Source of the DNA: Gracilaria domingensis | Taxonomy: Eukaryota; Rhodophyta; Florideophyceae; Gracilariales; Gracilariaceae | DNA length: 64,000 nucleotides | Assembly: GCA_022539475.1 (NCBI GenBank) | Contig: VCMS01000051.1 | Span: 172,240 to 236,239 of the forward strand | Direction: 5' to 3' | Shown: positions 9,991 to 23,200 of the stretch, piece by piece | How positions within the stretch are numbered: position 1 is the first letter of the stretch | How the letters are laid out: every line of letters starts with the position of its first letter | Made by a program: the position numbers and the translations under genes | Notes under the pieces: generated by a model | Told to the model about the DNA's origin: nothing | Seen by the model: only the letters and a program-made list of their open reading frames with translations | The model's database searches: none

Positions 9991-11149
9991 ATTACGATGC
10001 ACCCGCCCACTACCACGTTGGCACCGCTGTCCAAGTTGATTGGCGAGGAAGCAAAGGGCTGTACATAAATGAGAATGTACCTTAAGTATTAGAAGCGCTT
10101 AAAAATGCACGACCGAAGAGCGCGATTATTGCTTTCATAAATCTAAATCCAGTAAAAACTCCCCTATAGCCGGCACATTTCCAGGCCATTTTCCACCGTC
10201 CCAACACCTCCCAAAATCCACTCTGCTCCATTCCTTGCAGTCGTTTTCTTGCGAGCTAACTATACATCCATTCAATGGATGTATAGTTAGCCTAAGTTAG
10301 GCAAGATTCAACTCGTCTCTATCATCCAATTGTTCCTCAACTAGGAACACAATACATAAACTTGTGTTCGCTACAATTTGTGTACTTACTGACACACTAC
10401 ATTATTCAAACTGGCCAAGGCAGCGAAGAGGCGAAATAAAAAAGCGCGCCAAGACCCGCTCGCACAAAAGTGATAACCTGCAGAAAACCAGAGTGACGAC
10501 AGTAGGTGGCTACTTAAATACTCACCACCATTGTTTCCGGTGATGATACAAATTCTACCGATGATGAAGATGAGGTATTATCTTATAGCATCAGCGCTTT
10601 GGCTCTGGCGTTTCATGTATATATCTAAATTTAATTGGTTCGTTCAAACATGCTGGCAATCAGCGATGATAGCCTTCAACGACAATAGAATACCAAATTT
10701 ATAGGGGTAGTGGAGCTCTCTGCGGAACACGAAAAAGAACTAAATAGAGTTTGATTGGCTAACTACTCTATGATCCTCAGCGCTTTAGAGAACGGGGTTG
10801 GACAGCTCGAATATGCTCGATTCATTCAGTATAAAACTCTATGGAAGGAAAAAGTGACGAGAGTCGTAGTTGAAAGCAAAACAGATGGTGCTCAAGAAAA
10901 CCGTTCAGCCCGGCTTACTTCAGCTCGTAGCACATGACAATAGTTCCAATGTTGAAATCGTATCAATTTATCTTCCGTTACCAAGGCCAGTCATCAACAA
11001 TACAATAGAAGACATAAGTCGAACTTTGTGGAGATGCCGACACCTGCACCCAATGGTGTTAGTTCTTCTTCTGTTAAGAGCCATGATAGAACTTCAGAGT
11101 TCTACTTCCGCAGCTTTGAACTGCAGCCGACGTCTTTGTCGAAGGGCGT
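9991..11149. other. Gene-poor stretch
   Basis: No supportable gene. It holds a 37-bp palindrome at 10255-10291 and short open frames without recognisable motifs. Confidence 0.5.
10255..10291. repeat. Perfect 18-bp inverted repeat
   Basis: Arms GCTAACTATACATCCATT and its exact complement flank a single C. An AT-rich perfect palindrome of this size is unlikely by chance. Nothing around it shows what it belongs to. Confidence 0.8.
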
Positions 11150-13207
11150 TTAAATGCTTCAATCTGCGACCGAAGAGACGGAATAAAGGATTTTATTACA
11201 TCATGCGTCACGATTGCATCTTTAAATAGTCCAAGCGGCGTCTGAGTACTGACAGAAAATTGTTCTCATTGGGGCCGTATCCGGCGCTCCCCATCATATT
11301 TCAAAGACTTCCGTCATGAAAGAAAGAACATGTCAAGGTCTTTTTATCCTTTGGCCTCCATCATTTCAAGGAGATCTACTTTGGTGAAGGTTCTATTCAG
11401 TGACCTGCCTATCTTCGGCGTGGACAAATCTAGATACAAACCTCTGGCAGAAAAATTGCATTGAATGGGGGATAGATTTGCGTTTGTGAAGTTGAGGAGT
11501 TGAGTACGTATCGTTCGAAATGGACGTGACGAGGATAATTCTATTGCGATGCTTAGGGTCTCTGACTACAGGTTCTCGATTTGTGGAGTATTAATCAGCT
11601 TCAATATGCCGAGATGCAAATTGCATAACTCCTCGAAAAGAGCTCTCCTTGTTCCCAACACACTGCACAGAAACAACTTCTGGATCAATCCTACGGTCAA
11701 GGAGGTTTTGATGAACGACAGAAAAAGAGATATGTAATCAGAAGAACGCTTGAGAGTATCCGCCTGGGATATAATCTCCCTCGCACGACATATACTTCTT
11801 CCTACCTCGTCTTTATTGGCATATTCTAGAATAAATGAGTATGTATTTCTAACGCTTTGCTGTGGTTTTGAGAGGGTCCAGTGAATAAGGTAAGAATATT
11901 ACTGCATAAAAATGAGGGAGGAGCTTTGAATATATGAAAGACGCTCCCCGTTCTGGTCCCAAGAAGAATAGATAGAATGTTCTTAGCCTCAAGAAAATCC
12001 GCACAAAAACTTGCAGAGGATGGCACACTTGACTTAGTTTGTATTCGCCAAAGAACGGAAAACCTTTCTGCATTAGATTTAGAATGGGCTGCAGAATTTA
12101 ACGAAGAGATTCTTGAAGGACTTGCATCCTGGACTCACGTAGAGACTTGCTAGAAACGAATGGCATTTCGTCTGCTTCAGATGCGGAAACCTCGATCACT
12201 GTGGTAGGGAAGTATGCCACTACTGAGAGGTCATCACGGATTCACTTACGGCGTAGCTCGTCGGAGAAGTTGAGAAATATGAGGTGAAGAGGATAGGCTG
12301 TGGCCGATGTTTGTTTTACAGTTGTTGAAGACTTATCGGTGTTTACCTGCAGAAGACCTACGAAAGATTCACTGTAACTTATTTCTTCGGAGTACCACAC
12401 TATTCTACTATCCAAAGAGCCCATGACCATTTCCTTAAGTTCTGAGGTGGCGTCTCTTGCGAGAGAGCAGGACATGGGGTGAGATATTTTCGTGAAGTGG
12501 GTCTGAGGTATAGGGTGGAAGAATGTGTTTTCGTTGTTAGCCAACTGAAGCTGTTTCACAGGTGTCTGAACGGGGTCTCTCGTGTAGAGGGTGGCGCTGA
12601 ACTTACATCCTTCTGGCGAGACAGTTCTTCGATTGAAACCGTCTTTTGAGGCGTATCGTTCGAAAATAGCGTTCTTCAGTTCTGTACAGCGCTTGGAACT
12701 TGTTATGGTCTCGTTGAATTGCTTTTGCGAGACTTGCGGGTCCCGAAATAGCCCAATTAGCTCGTCTGCTTCACGATGACCAAGGTTGGAAGCTACTGAA
12801 GCCAGACAAACCGTGAGATAATCCATATGCAAATCACCGAGGGCCTTCTCAGAAGGCACTGGGCGTGAACTGCTTCCGTGTTCTCGCTCTAATGACGAGG
12901 GACCCGGGGAAGGAGAAACACAATGCGAAGTGTCTGGAATGGGAGGGGCGCACGGAGTGGGGTCAACGTTGTCCTCGGACACCGGAGGCTCGGGAAGGCC
13001 ACAAGGGGCAGTGACCGTTTCGGAAGTTGCAGGCGCGGGCGCGGAAAGCTTGAGACGCTGGCTTCTTCGAATGGGCCGCCTATTGTCGTCTTCCAGCGCG
13101 GCTTTCAGACGAAACGGGCAAGGGTTTACGTGCTGTTGAAGAGATAAGACTCCTCGGCGAGTAACGAACGGGCACCGACGCTTCTTATGTGTACAGTAGT
13201 AGACCAT
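11150..13207 (-). pseudogene. CACTA/KDZ-superclass (Plavaka-like) transposase relic
   Basis: From an ATG at 13207 the minus strand encodes a zinc-finger-like N-terminus (CPFVTRRGVLSLQQHVNPC), a Ser/Pro-rich linker, then IVWYSEEISYSES, LLQVNTDKSST, TAYPLHLIFLNFSDELRRK. This YPxxLxxxNFxxExRR pattern is characteristic of Plavaka/Tnp2-type transposases. The frame meets TGA at about 12241 but continues in register with VVAYFPTT and LRESRMQVLQESL, then GFPFFGEYKLSQVCHPL. After a shift near 12000 it reads ADFLEAKNILSILLG, where an expected CxxC pair is FxxF, and lower down CNLHLGILKLI. Several stops and shifts make it a dead copy. GTAAGT and CAG bracket the first stop at 27-nt spacing, but an intron that short is doubtful. 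Confidence 0.55.
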
Positions 13208-14599
13208 GGGAAGACGAAATGAAGGAGAAACGAAGACAAAGACGGCAAAAGAAGGTCGTCCGAAGGGAGAAGCAGGTCTTGTGACAGTCAAGTTCGACGT
13301 CAAGCTGAGAGCGGAGAATACGTTTTGAGTTTAAACCACGTGCTTTCGTTCAAAAAGGAACGTAGGTGCACGTCGACCTCAACACAAGGGTGTACTTCTC
13401 GTATTATCTACCATTGGTTATAAACCTGTGGTTTCGCAACGTTGTACGCTGTACACCTGTCCAATCTCGCACAGAAAAATAAATCTGTTCCATCCGCCGC
13501 CGCCGCCGCCCGTCCGACGTCCGACCTACCGTTACCATCGTGATCCGTGCCATCCACATCCTCGCGTTCTACTCCACTTCGTCGTACCTTTCTCCGCCCT
13601 TGCACTCCCTACGAAGTAGAGAGCGGGGAAGAGAATGAGGTACGCTTCATGTCCGCCTAATGGACGCCTCCATAAAGCGGACATCATCCGTATCTCACGG
13701 ATGTATTCCGTGCAGTCTTTCCGTGCAGTCTTTTCGTACTTTCTTCCATATCCTTCTACGTATATTTGTTCTAAACTAACCAATCTTCTCCACGTCTCTT
13801 CGCGCTCCGCGACATGTAAACGGCAGGAAATAAGCTTTGGGTTACTTTTGCGAGTTACTAGGTCCCTCGACTTTTCTAGCGCAACGTTTCTGTTTTGCTT
13901 TATCAATGGTACGTTCCATCGCATTTCAGATATATCGAACGGAGCACTTACTTACTTATGGATACTTTCTGCTTGCGTATACAGGTAAATGACTTTTGAT
14001 GCAGACGTAGCTCACGAGTTGCAGCTGCAGGTTCATCAAGTAGGGAACCATGAATCTGGGCATGGTTCCCTACTTGAGGAACCAAGAGGATGAGGCGCTT
14101 CGCGCCTCATCCTCTCAGGGTGCGTATTTGTTCTACCGATAACGCACTTTGGTGCACGTGCAGTCTGCGGCAGCTGCCGCAGATTGCACCTACTCCCGTT
14201 TTATCATGGGGAAATGGTACATGTAATATAGCGAAGTAGTAGTTAGCAAAAGCGGTCGATAGAAGAATAGATACGAATAAAACGGTATGATTTCATAATG
14301 GGCATCACCTGTACTAGCACCAGTATTCCATGCGTTGCAGGGTATCATTCCAAAGAATGTATCGTGTAATGTGCACCCTAATGGAAACTGAACCTAGACT
14401 TCGCGAAATACCGTTCAGGTAGCCCTCGGTTAAAGAATTGGCACGAGTGTAAAACCCACCAGTATTTACTGCACAGCGATTCTGGACGACGCAAGCAATT
14501 ATCTCCAAATTTCGAAATAATTGATCTCGATATTTTTTCAAAAAAATTACTGCACGACCCTTGCCGCTTTCTGGACGAACCTCGCCAAAAACCAGCATC
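13208..14599. other. Gene-poor stretch with strong hairpins
   Basis: No supportable gene. Short frames at 13408-13990 show no recognisable motif. Three inverted repeats lie together: 14037-14076 (16-bp arms, 8-nt loop), 14085-14115 (14-bp arms, 3-nt loop) and 14158-14189 (16-bp arms with one mismatch, no loop). Confidence 0.5.
14037..14189. repeat. Cluster of three consecutive hairpins
   Basis: Arms are CAAGTAGGGAACCATG (14037-14052/14061-14076), AGAGGATGAGGCGC (14085-14098/14102-14115) and a 32-bp palindrome centred on CAGCTG at 14173. Each stem has a different sequence, so they are not copies of one repeat. The first two could act as bidirectional terminators or be residues of small foldback elements; the sequence does not decide. 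Confidence 0.75.
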
Positions 14600-14900
14600 T
14601 GCAAGAGATAGCCGGGCTGTTATCTCTGCCCACTGTGAATACAAAACTGCTTGCCAAGTAGTTTTTGTATTTACAGTGGCCATGTTCCACCAGCCTGGCC
14701 AGGTCTGCCATAGGCCAGGACTGGCTGCTATCCCTGCCCACTGTAAATAAAAAACTGCTAGCAAAGCAGTTTTTGTATTTACAGTGGCCAGGTTAGACCA
14801 GCCGGGCTAGGTTTGCCACGTGCCAGAACTGGCCGTTATCCCTGCCCACTTTAAATACAAAAATTGCTTGGCGAGCAGTTCTTTTATTTGTAGTGGCCGC
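14600..14900. repeat. Tandem repeat, about 110-bp unit containing a hairpin, three copies
   Basis: Three units in a row contain a hairpin with arms like AATACAAAAACTG / CAGTTTTTGTATT, each followed by TGGCC and an imperfect CCAGCCTGGCCAGGTCTGCCA segment. Hairpins start near 14627, 14743 and 14853. A single unit occurs at 2183. Minisatellite-like, non-coding. Confidence 0.75.
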
Positions 14901-17900
14901 GTCAGGCTCCGCATGAGGGCCATCAACGTAAAAGGTGTTCAGCGAATGTAACGGACCAAGCAAGGGGGAGGGGAAAAGTAGAGGCCGTTTCGCGGCGCAT
15001 TTAGTCGCAGAGTAGGGGGTTCACTAGATAATTTGCTTTAGTTTGCGATGGAGAGGAGGAGGTCGTCGAAGGGGAGTTTTCTGACCGAAGTCCAGTCGAA
15101 AGCGATGGCTCCTGACTTCTTGTACACGGACCCACTGCTTTCATTATGACCTGGATACCGAAGGATTTATACGCATTATGTAGTAATGGAGTGGTATTTC
15201 TCGACTGAAGTTTCTACTTACCGTGAGAATTGGTCAAATGTCAGGCTGGCATGTGATTTCTGTCACACTCAGCCAACACCTATGGATACATGATGATGCA
15301 CGGATGATATCCCTTTGACATCCCATTGATGTTCACTCGATTCTATGAGTTTCCTCCTAAGATTTAGAATGGTATATACGATTGATGTTTCAATGTTATC
15401 CATTACTGCATATGAAATCTATTACGAAAGAAGCCCTTCAGATTTCTGGATATTCGAATGATACGCGAGAATTCATGAGAATGCACATTCGGATTTTGAA
15501 ATCACTCGTCATATCAATCGTTACATATGCTGTTACAATCAGTGTATGTCTCAAGGGCATCAAGGGAGCAACATTTCGTATATCACTTGTCAAACCTTCT
15601 GAAGATCTATCGGATATCGCGGATGTCCGTATGACACCCTGATGATATCCACATGACATGCGAATTCAAGATCTTTAGGACATCATTCGGACATCCTTTT
15701 ACATCTCTGGGTCATGAGAGCCCCACTAGGACGATAAAAGGGGAGCAGAGTTCTCTCGCGAGTTGCATTCACGTCACGCGGGACTACTAATTGGAAATTA
15801 ATACTGTAATTGCCAACCTATCCGAGCGAAAACTGGTGCAACCGAATTAATTTCGAATTTCAAGCGACATCCAGCTGATCTTAGTCTAAATTTCAGTTTA
15901 CCAAGTCGTGCGCCATTGGGTTCTCATGACATCAATATGTAATGAAAAGCTATTGAATATAAATTTTCTGAAAACTTCAATCCAATGAAAATGCCTTGAG
16001 GATATAAGAGAAAAGCCATAGTTGCCGAGAAGTGTACGAAGATTTTATTGCGGAAAGTTCTGCCTGGTTGTCGAAGCGGACACCGAGCTGGATTTGAAGT
16101 ACTCGCTGGTAATCGAAATGGAGGCGGAGGAGGCATCCCGTTCTAACCGCTCAGAACCTCAGAGACGCCTCACCGCAGAAGATGGAAGGGTTCGGGTTTT
16201 CTACAGCGCTAGTCGTGGAGTTGAAAAACGTGCTTCAAAGCATTGCTTTGGGAGGCTCAGAGCGTCCCGCCGGGCGGGAGTGAGGCTTAGACAGTCTAGT
16301 TACGGAAGCGCCAACGCTTGGCAGACGCGAGGTGTTGAGGGGAATCTTTTTACCGCCTCCCTGCGCAAGAAATGCCGAGCCGCAATGATTTCTGCGCTGG
16401 CGATGATTACAGTGCAGCGCCTGAAGAAATGAAGGGGATTGGCGGTGATATATCCCTATTGTAAGGTATAATAAATTTGATTCTCTTGCTTCTGAGTTTC
16501 AGCTGTTCACAATATCACTTGGAATTTGTGAGGAAGAAGAAAACAATTTTCTTTATTTCTTATTCCCAGCGAAAACTCGTGCAGTTGTATTGAATCAGAT
16601 ATTCTACCGATTTTCAATCGTGCGCGGTGTTTTCTTCAATAAACCATAAACAAAGTCATTATGTTCTCATTTTGCTCAAAATGCAATGAAGATATCACTA
16701 ATTAATTGTTTCTGAAACAAATGAAGCAAACAAAGATGACTTGAGCATTAAAAATTTTTTCTTCACATGCTGAGAAACAATTGCAACATCAATGACGGAA
16801 AGTTCTACCTGGAATTCTGGATTCGATTATGTTTTAAGACGACCTCTAACAAAACGGTACGAATGCGAACCAGATCACAGGGCTCACCATTCATCAGTTC
16901 GCAAATGGTCTCGGCACTCATCAACAACCCGTTTCAGAATCCATCAGCATACTGGCCGCAGCGGGTCCGTGCGCAGGTGAGACAGAGAGGTCCTTCTTTG
17001 TACGGCTTGTGGATCATGTTACAGGTGAATGCGGAGAAGAAATAGAAGAGAGGAACCTACGGGTATGGAAAATAGACAACTGGTCTGGTAATCACATAAC
17101 TTATATATGTGAGTGAAGTCATTATGCGTTGAATGTTTGCAATGGAATTTGGAATTGTTACAAGAACAAGGATTTATTCATCATCGGTGGACGCATTTAA
17201 AGATGTAACGCTGAGAACTACAGTACATATTTCATTGGCTACTACATACGTGCAGGGCCACCGCACTAATAACAATTTTCTACCCTTCAGCAGCATGAAT
17301 GTCATTGGTGGAGCATGCAATGGTCCCTAATTTAGTATCAAGAAGGGCTCAGCTGTAGTACTTTAGTAACTAGAATGCATTTATGCGTCTTTGGCTGAAT
17401 CAGGGCGATTAGAATGAATATGCAAGGGGTCTCAAAAACGCTTCATGGTGCTTGGACCCAAGAAAATCTTGTGTTCAAGATTTACTATTCAACCTCAACC
17501 TCTCAGCAATATCTTGGGCAGTTCATCTAAGTAAATAACTGCTCTCTCTTGGCCTCTGTGCCTCACTACATCTTCTGTGCTTGCGCGTGTTTTGCGAGCA
17601 CTTCTCTACTCATACGCCGGCCCAGTACCGGTCGAAGTGCTCTAGGCGTGGATGGGAATCGGGTAGTATGTATCGAAGGTACTCTCATTTTCAGTGAGCC
17701 CCACCGGAGCTCCGGGTCGTATACCGATATCAGTCGGAAAAGCTGATGCTACGCCAACATTTGTACAGGACGGGAAGCTGTCCATTTGGTTTTCTTTCGA
17801 GTGCCAAGTAACGTCTTCTGCAAGAGGTCGGCTTGGTTAGGGAGTGAAGACTTATCGTCAGTTAGTAACTTCCCTTGAGACGCCTCGTAGGAATTCTATA

Positions 17901-19571
17901 CTCCCTTCTCTCCACGCGCAGAGATAAAAGTGCCTGCAGAACTCGCCTGCAGTTTGTTATCGTCTCTTGTTCGATTCGTTACGTTTGGTGGTTACCCAAC
18001 CGCTATTTCATCCCATTCTCTCTTTGCCCTGGGATCTTTCCCTCGGTATACTACGTTTATTTCTTTGGTGGATTCTGGGCCCACATTGGTCTTCTTGTCT
18101 GGCTGGTTGTTCTACCCTGAGCGTCTTTCTTGCTACGAGAGGCACGTGCAAGGGTCTATAAATACCAGCGCCTTTTTCTACTAAAATGACGTCCAGAGTA
18201 TTAACGGTTTGAAGAAATGAATATGCTGCGAACTATAGTTTTTAAGAACATCTGTGTCAAGTTTAAAACCTTTCAATTGTTTTCTCTTACGAAAGCAAAA
18301 AATAATTGGGTTGCTTTTCAGATTTTCGGTAGTAGTGGCAATGAATCATTTCATTTGAGGATGTCATCAACCGATTTAAGATATGTTCAGGCATTGTCTC
18401 CAAGTTCATTTGATATGGGATGTGTTTTCTCACTGATGGTCTCTTTTTTATTAGCTAATGATCTAAGTTAAGGTAGATCTCCAAAAGTGGAGCAAAAAGT
18501 GTCGTGTGACACGGCGCCTTTCTTAAACTGAAACAAAGCTTTTCTGAGTTTTTTTTGAAACAATTTGATGCATTCTAGTTATAAGGGGGCGTCTCTGAGC
18601 ATTCTTGGATTGATAGCCAAACATTCTTCCAAAGAACAGCCACGACAATCATTGAGATATATAGAAGACAACAAAATATTGATCGTCGACTACAACCGCA
18701 CAAAATCTGAATTCAGTTATATGGAAGACGTAATAGCAGGTAGGCTTCTGAAGAGATGGATTACCGATGTGGAAGTCAAGGAAAACACAGGATTGGAGTT
18801 AACTTCGAATTCAATTCAACTGTGTTTATAATTTTACGAAATTCATGGACCATTCATTAAATCACAAATACAACTCGAAATATTACTTTCGCTTTCCAAC
18901 TGTGACAAATCGGGATTATCTGAGGTCTTCCTTAATTACCTATTTCATTATTCAGTAGGAAAATTTTGCAATTCGAATGAGGAGGAAACATACCCTCACG
19001 AAGTTCGGAATTTCATATCTCAATCAGGATGGAAAGATGATCCTATTACGTTGAAGACACAAGTCGCTGGCAAGGAATTTCGATCCCCATTCATATTATT
19101 GCACTGACTATCGAGAACGATAATGAAATTAGAAGGGGAGGAACTGTAACAGGTGGAGCCCATGCCGCTGCGGTGGTACATCCGTGTAACAAAGGTTGAG
19201 TATCAGCCATAGTACCATAAATGGCGAATTGAGTAGATAGAGCGTTTATTTATTTATTGGATATCCAAAAACTAGCCTGGCACGTACTCTGGAGTTACAA
19301 ATTCGTTTTTGAGCGCTTCCGGAGGGGTTCACACTAGTATGAAAGCAGTTCCGCGCTCCGCGAACTGCTTCTCACTTCGTCTCCCCTCTGGGTAAGACTC
19401 AACAAATAAGTAGAAGTGTTTAACGTGCGTTCTACTAGAAAATAAAGATTAAATTGCTACAAAACCAAACTAAAAACCTCTAAGTCCAAAACCAGTAGTA
19501 AGCATTAGAGTTCTTCATAAATTCAGTACTTGAATTAAACCTTAAGAAATAAACTTATAGCTACCATTACA
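14901..19571. other. Gene-poor, AT-leaning stretch
   Basis: No coding region that I can support. Between 15290 and 15700 short degenerate direct repeats of the type GATGATATCC...TGACAT recur. A foldback of about 11-bp arms (AGCAGTTC...GAACTGCT) lies near 19345. Open frames at 16022-16432 and 16767-17045 have no recognisable motifs and unremarkable composition. Confidence 0.45.
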
Positions 19572-20277
19572 GTGGTAGGATCGCTAACCAGTGTTAAATC
19601 GAATTGCGTAGTGCCGAACAAAGCAGGATCAAAAAGCGAATCCAGCGCTAAGCAAAACACCTCTACTGCTCGGCCAAAGCCGAAGTCGTCGCCGGCGGGA
19701 CCAAGCCCACCCAAATCCGAACAAAACCCAACAACGGATCACGGAACCAGAACAGAATCACTTATGCAACAGCAACAAAGTAAATCACCATCTTCCGCCT
19801 CCAGACCATCAAGCCGTTCTGCCTCTGCATCGGAGTCTTGTCCCAAATCAAGTTCAAATACGGCGCATAGGTCAGTTCCTCTTCGCAGCAAACCACGATC
19901 CCCCCCCGTCATCCCCTAATCAGAAATATATCCATCATCCTTTGTGCTCTTGGATAAAGACTCCGTTGCTCCCCATGATCAACGACCCTCCGCCGGTTCC
20001 GAAAGCCATCCTTCGTCGAGTATCTGAAGAGAACCGTACGAGAAAACCAGCCGTAAAGCCTGTTCCCGTACCAAATTACGAGGCATATCGACCGGTAAGA
20101 ACTTGTCATATGGGATCAACTAAACCCCTGGAACGTCCAATACCACCCTTACCGCTTCAACGGGCCAAGGCGATAGCCGGAAACAACTTTTATCATCGTC
20201 AACGGCCGTTCCGTAGCGAACTTGAGAATCAAACGGAACGCTTTTTGACACAGATCGCGTATTCGAAATCTCAGTAA
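19572..20277 (+). other. Ser/Pro-rich open frames, possible gene remnant
   Basis: Two adjacent plus-strand frames (19572-19919, then 19942-20277 in another frame) encode basic, Ser/Pro/Lys-rich sequence: KPKSSPAGPSPPKSEQNP in the first, PPPVPKAILRRVSEENRTRKP and VPNYEAYRPVRT in the second. The composition is that of a disordered protein, and the shift between them would need an indel or intron. No family is recognised and the first frame lacks a clear ATG context. It may be a fragment of a disordered protein or chance. Confidence 0.2.
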
Positions 20278-23200
20278 AGACAAACGAGGAGACAAACAAA
20301 AGTTTGTCATATTTCGGCGTCATAGCAGACTTAGACCGATTTAGCTCTTGGTATTGATCCAGTTCGTGCCGCTCGCTGCCCATGGAGAGCAAAAGAGAGC
20401 TTTGCGATAAATCATAGACACAGGAGAGCTGACTTCATGGCCCACGACGGATGCCACGTACGAAGCGCGCCGAAGCTAGGAGTGGACCACATACTTGGAT
20501 TAAAGTGAAACTTCAAAGGTTCGGAATTGGCGAAAGCCAAGAAATTGAAAATTGAAATACTACGGTATCTTACCACGAGGTTTTGCACTCCGAGCACACT
20601 GACATGCAGAGAAGTCCGTGCCCCCTTCCTTCTACTATTCAAAGGCTACAGCCTTAACAGTTAAATTTAAACATTTCTTTTGTTACTAAAAGTTGATTGC
20701 GAAAGTGGCCTAGCAATATATGTCAAAAAGCTTGCTGATGGGCGTCAAGCCATTAAAAACTGTCAGACTTCGGTTAGACTTCTATTCTTTGTAGCTAACG
20801 AAAAGATACGGTGGTGCCAAATAGAAATGGCTCGGAAATTGTCGCTCTCAGCTAGTTGGCAGAACGGTGTTGCCATGCGATGGCGTCGTGGCGCATTTCA
20901 GATTGGTAGTGAGAAGGCGAGAACTTTCCTTGGCCACAAGACGCAACTCTTGTCTCAAAATAAGGACGCTTGATGCACTCAATTTATTGTTGCCGAAAGG
21001 CATGTAGTTCTCTGTGGTCCCCATGAAACTCGTGACGATGTGATAGAACCAAACATTTAAAAAGGGTTAGCCACCGTGTCCTATATGCGGGGTGCTGTGG
21101 CGTAAATCTCCCATTATATCCGTTCTTACTGTCTCCCTTTTTCGCCGCACTATCATAATATAAATCAAACATAACCCTGTAAGATATATTTGCGGTTTGT
21201 GGACCATGTGCGGATATTCATTGGACGCTTTTTCAAAAAGTGCAGCGCGCTTTGTACTGAAATAGATCAATGAAATCGCGCCATACGGCCGCATCTAGGG
21301 TGTCAAAAGGAAAGGCGATAAGAATATGGAAGGAGTGTTAAAGGATAGTGTTGGTGGTACATGATTCTCAGAATAGCATAACGTGCCATGAGAACAACCA
21401 TAATGCACCCTCCAATGACACTCACAGAATTGAAAAAAAATTGAAATTTTAACATGTGCCATATCGAAAAGGAGGTCGCGCGGGAGGCTGAACGAGTGCA
21501 ATGTGAGGGTCCGGCACATCCAAGTTCCTTCTTGTTACGCTCACAAAATTGAAAGTTTTTCTTCTAAGGAAAAACTTACATAGAAAAAGAAAAAAACTCA
21601 TGCCGTACACCTCTAGATCAGGCAGAATGTCATCAGCTATAGATGCCAACCTGACCGCAGACAATCAGCGCAATTGATCAAGTCGATTTACTTGCGTACG
21701 TCTGATACCTGCAGGTTGACGTGCTTCACTGTGACCATGACACAAGGTAACTGGAAAGGAGGGGCCACTGACATGCATTGCTGTCGTGATAAGATGGAAG
21801 ACCAGACGTAGTGCTGTAAATCCCCATGGATTTTTTGCTTTTGCGAATCGAAGTAGAATGGGACGTTTTATCAAACGGCTTCACCAACAGTTTTCGATAA
21901 GGATGAGAAATTGGCAGGAAGAGTGTAAACAGAGTCGTCAGAATTTCGAATTATGCAATTAATCTGTGATACTGCCCAGATATCAGTACACAAAGCAGTA
22001 CGAGCCATAGAAGAATTTTTTAGTTTTTGTGAATACCTTTGGAGTGAAAATATCGCTCTGATAAACCTCTAAGTGTACTCTCTGTGAACTCCATTCTCGT
22101 TCAATTTCAGACACCTCCGTAAAGACGAATCTTTTTTTTCAATGGCTTATTTCATTATTAGGAGTGCGCTTGGAGTCCAAATTGACAGCGCAGGGTGAAA
22201 CATGCGACCAATGTGGGCGCAGATGGAGCGAAGAGGGTATCGCTTGAACGCATACTGACCTCTCTGCATGACGCATGTCCTCCATTTGGACACATCAAAA
22301 CTGAGCTGCAACTGTGCATTGCGCGTGCGCCAAATGAAGTCCATCTGGCATCAAAGTATCATCCATGAGTGAAAATCAACCTCTATTTGGATTCTTCGTT
22401 TTCCAAACACTTCTTTTATGGATAGAGGGGTCGCGTTCTTGTATTCTTCAGCACCTCAGACATGTTATCGGCGCTGCATAGGAGTTCAATATGAGATATC
22501 TCACTCCTCAGATAGGCCTCAAGAGCCACGACAATGCCCATCATGGGACGTTCCTATGCAGTTGTAGACCATCGATGAATTATCTGGAACAAAGATCGGG
22601 AGTCCTTCAACATGCAGTGTGAAGTAGAGCACGACCAGTAGGATCTCGATGGAAAGCGAGTTGGCCACTTCAAATAAATGAACACACGCAATAGTTTCTA
22701 CCGCCAACACGGGCCGTGTAACTCGGATAGCCTTACATAACTTGTACGGCAGCGGAACTACTTTGTGGTAGCCATCAGCGAGGAATAAGATCTATCCGAG
22801 TTCAATTGTCAAGTCGGCGTTATACTCAAACGATGCGTGTGAAACACGAATTAGATGAATGGATTCCATATCCAGCTTTTGATACCGAAGGCGTAGTGTC
22901 TTCGTCTTAAACCCCAATTCCCTACAGGAAATTTTCGGAAAACGAAGAATGCAATTTGAGGTTGATTGGCTTTCATTGATGATACTTGGATGGTAGGGGG
23001 ACTACATTTGGCGCGCGCGATTTCCGTTTGAAGCTCAGTTTCGAGGTATACAAATGAAGGACATGGGCCATGCGAATGGAGGGCATTATGAGTGCAAGCG
23101 GTACATTTTGCACGCCATATGCGGCCATATTGCTCGCATGTTGCACCCCGCGCTGTCCGGTTGCCCTCCAAGCGCACTACGAATAATGAAATGAACTATA

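Noticed and set aside
12223-12249. 27-nt intron (GTAAGT...CAG) in the transposase relic
   Set aside because: Far shorter than usual spliceosomal introns, and the frame has further stops and shifts downstream, so a plain nonsense mutation is simpler.
17540-18140. Possible solo LTR
   Set aside because: Pyrimidine-rich with a TATA-like GATAAAAG, but no matching second copy, TG/CA ends or target duplication could be placed.
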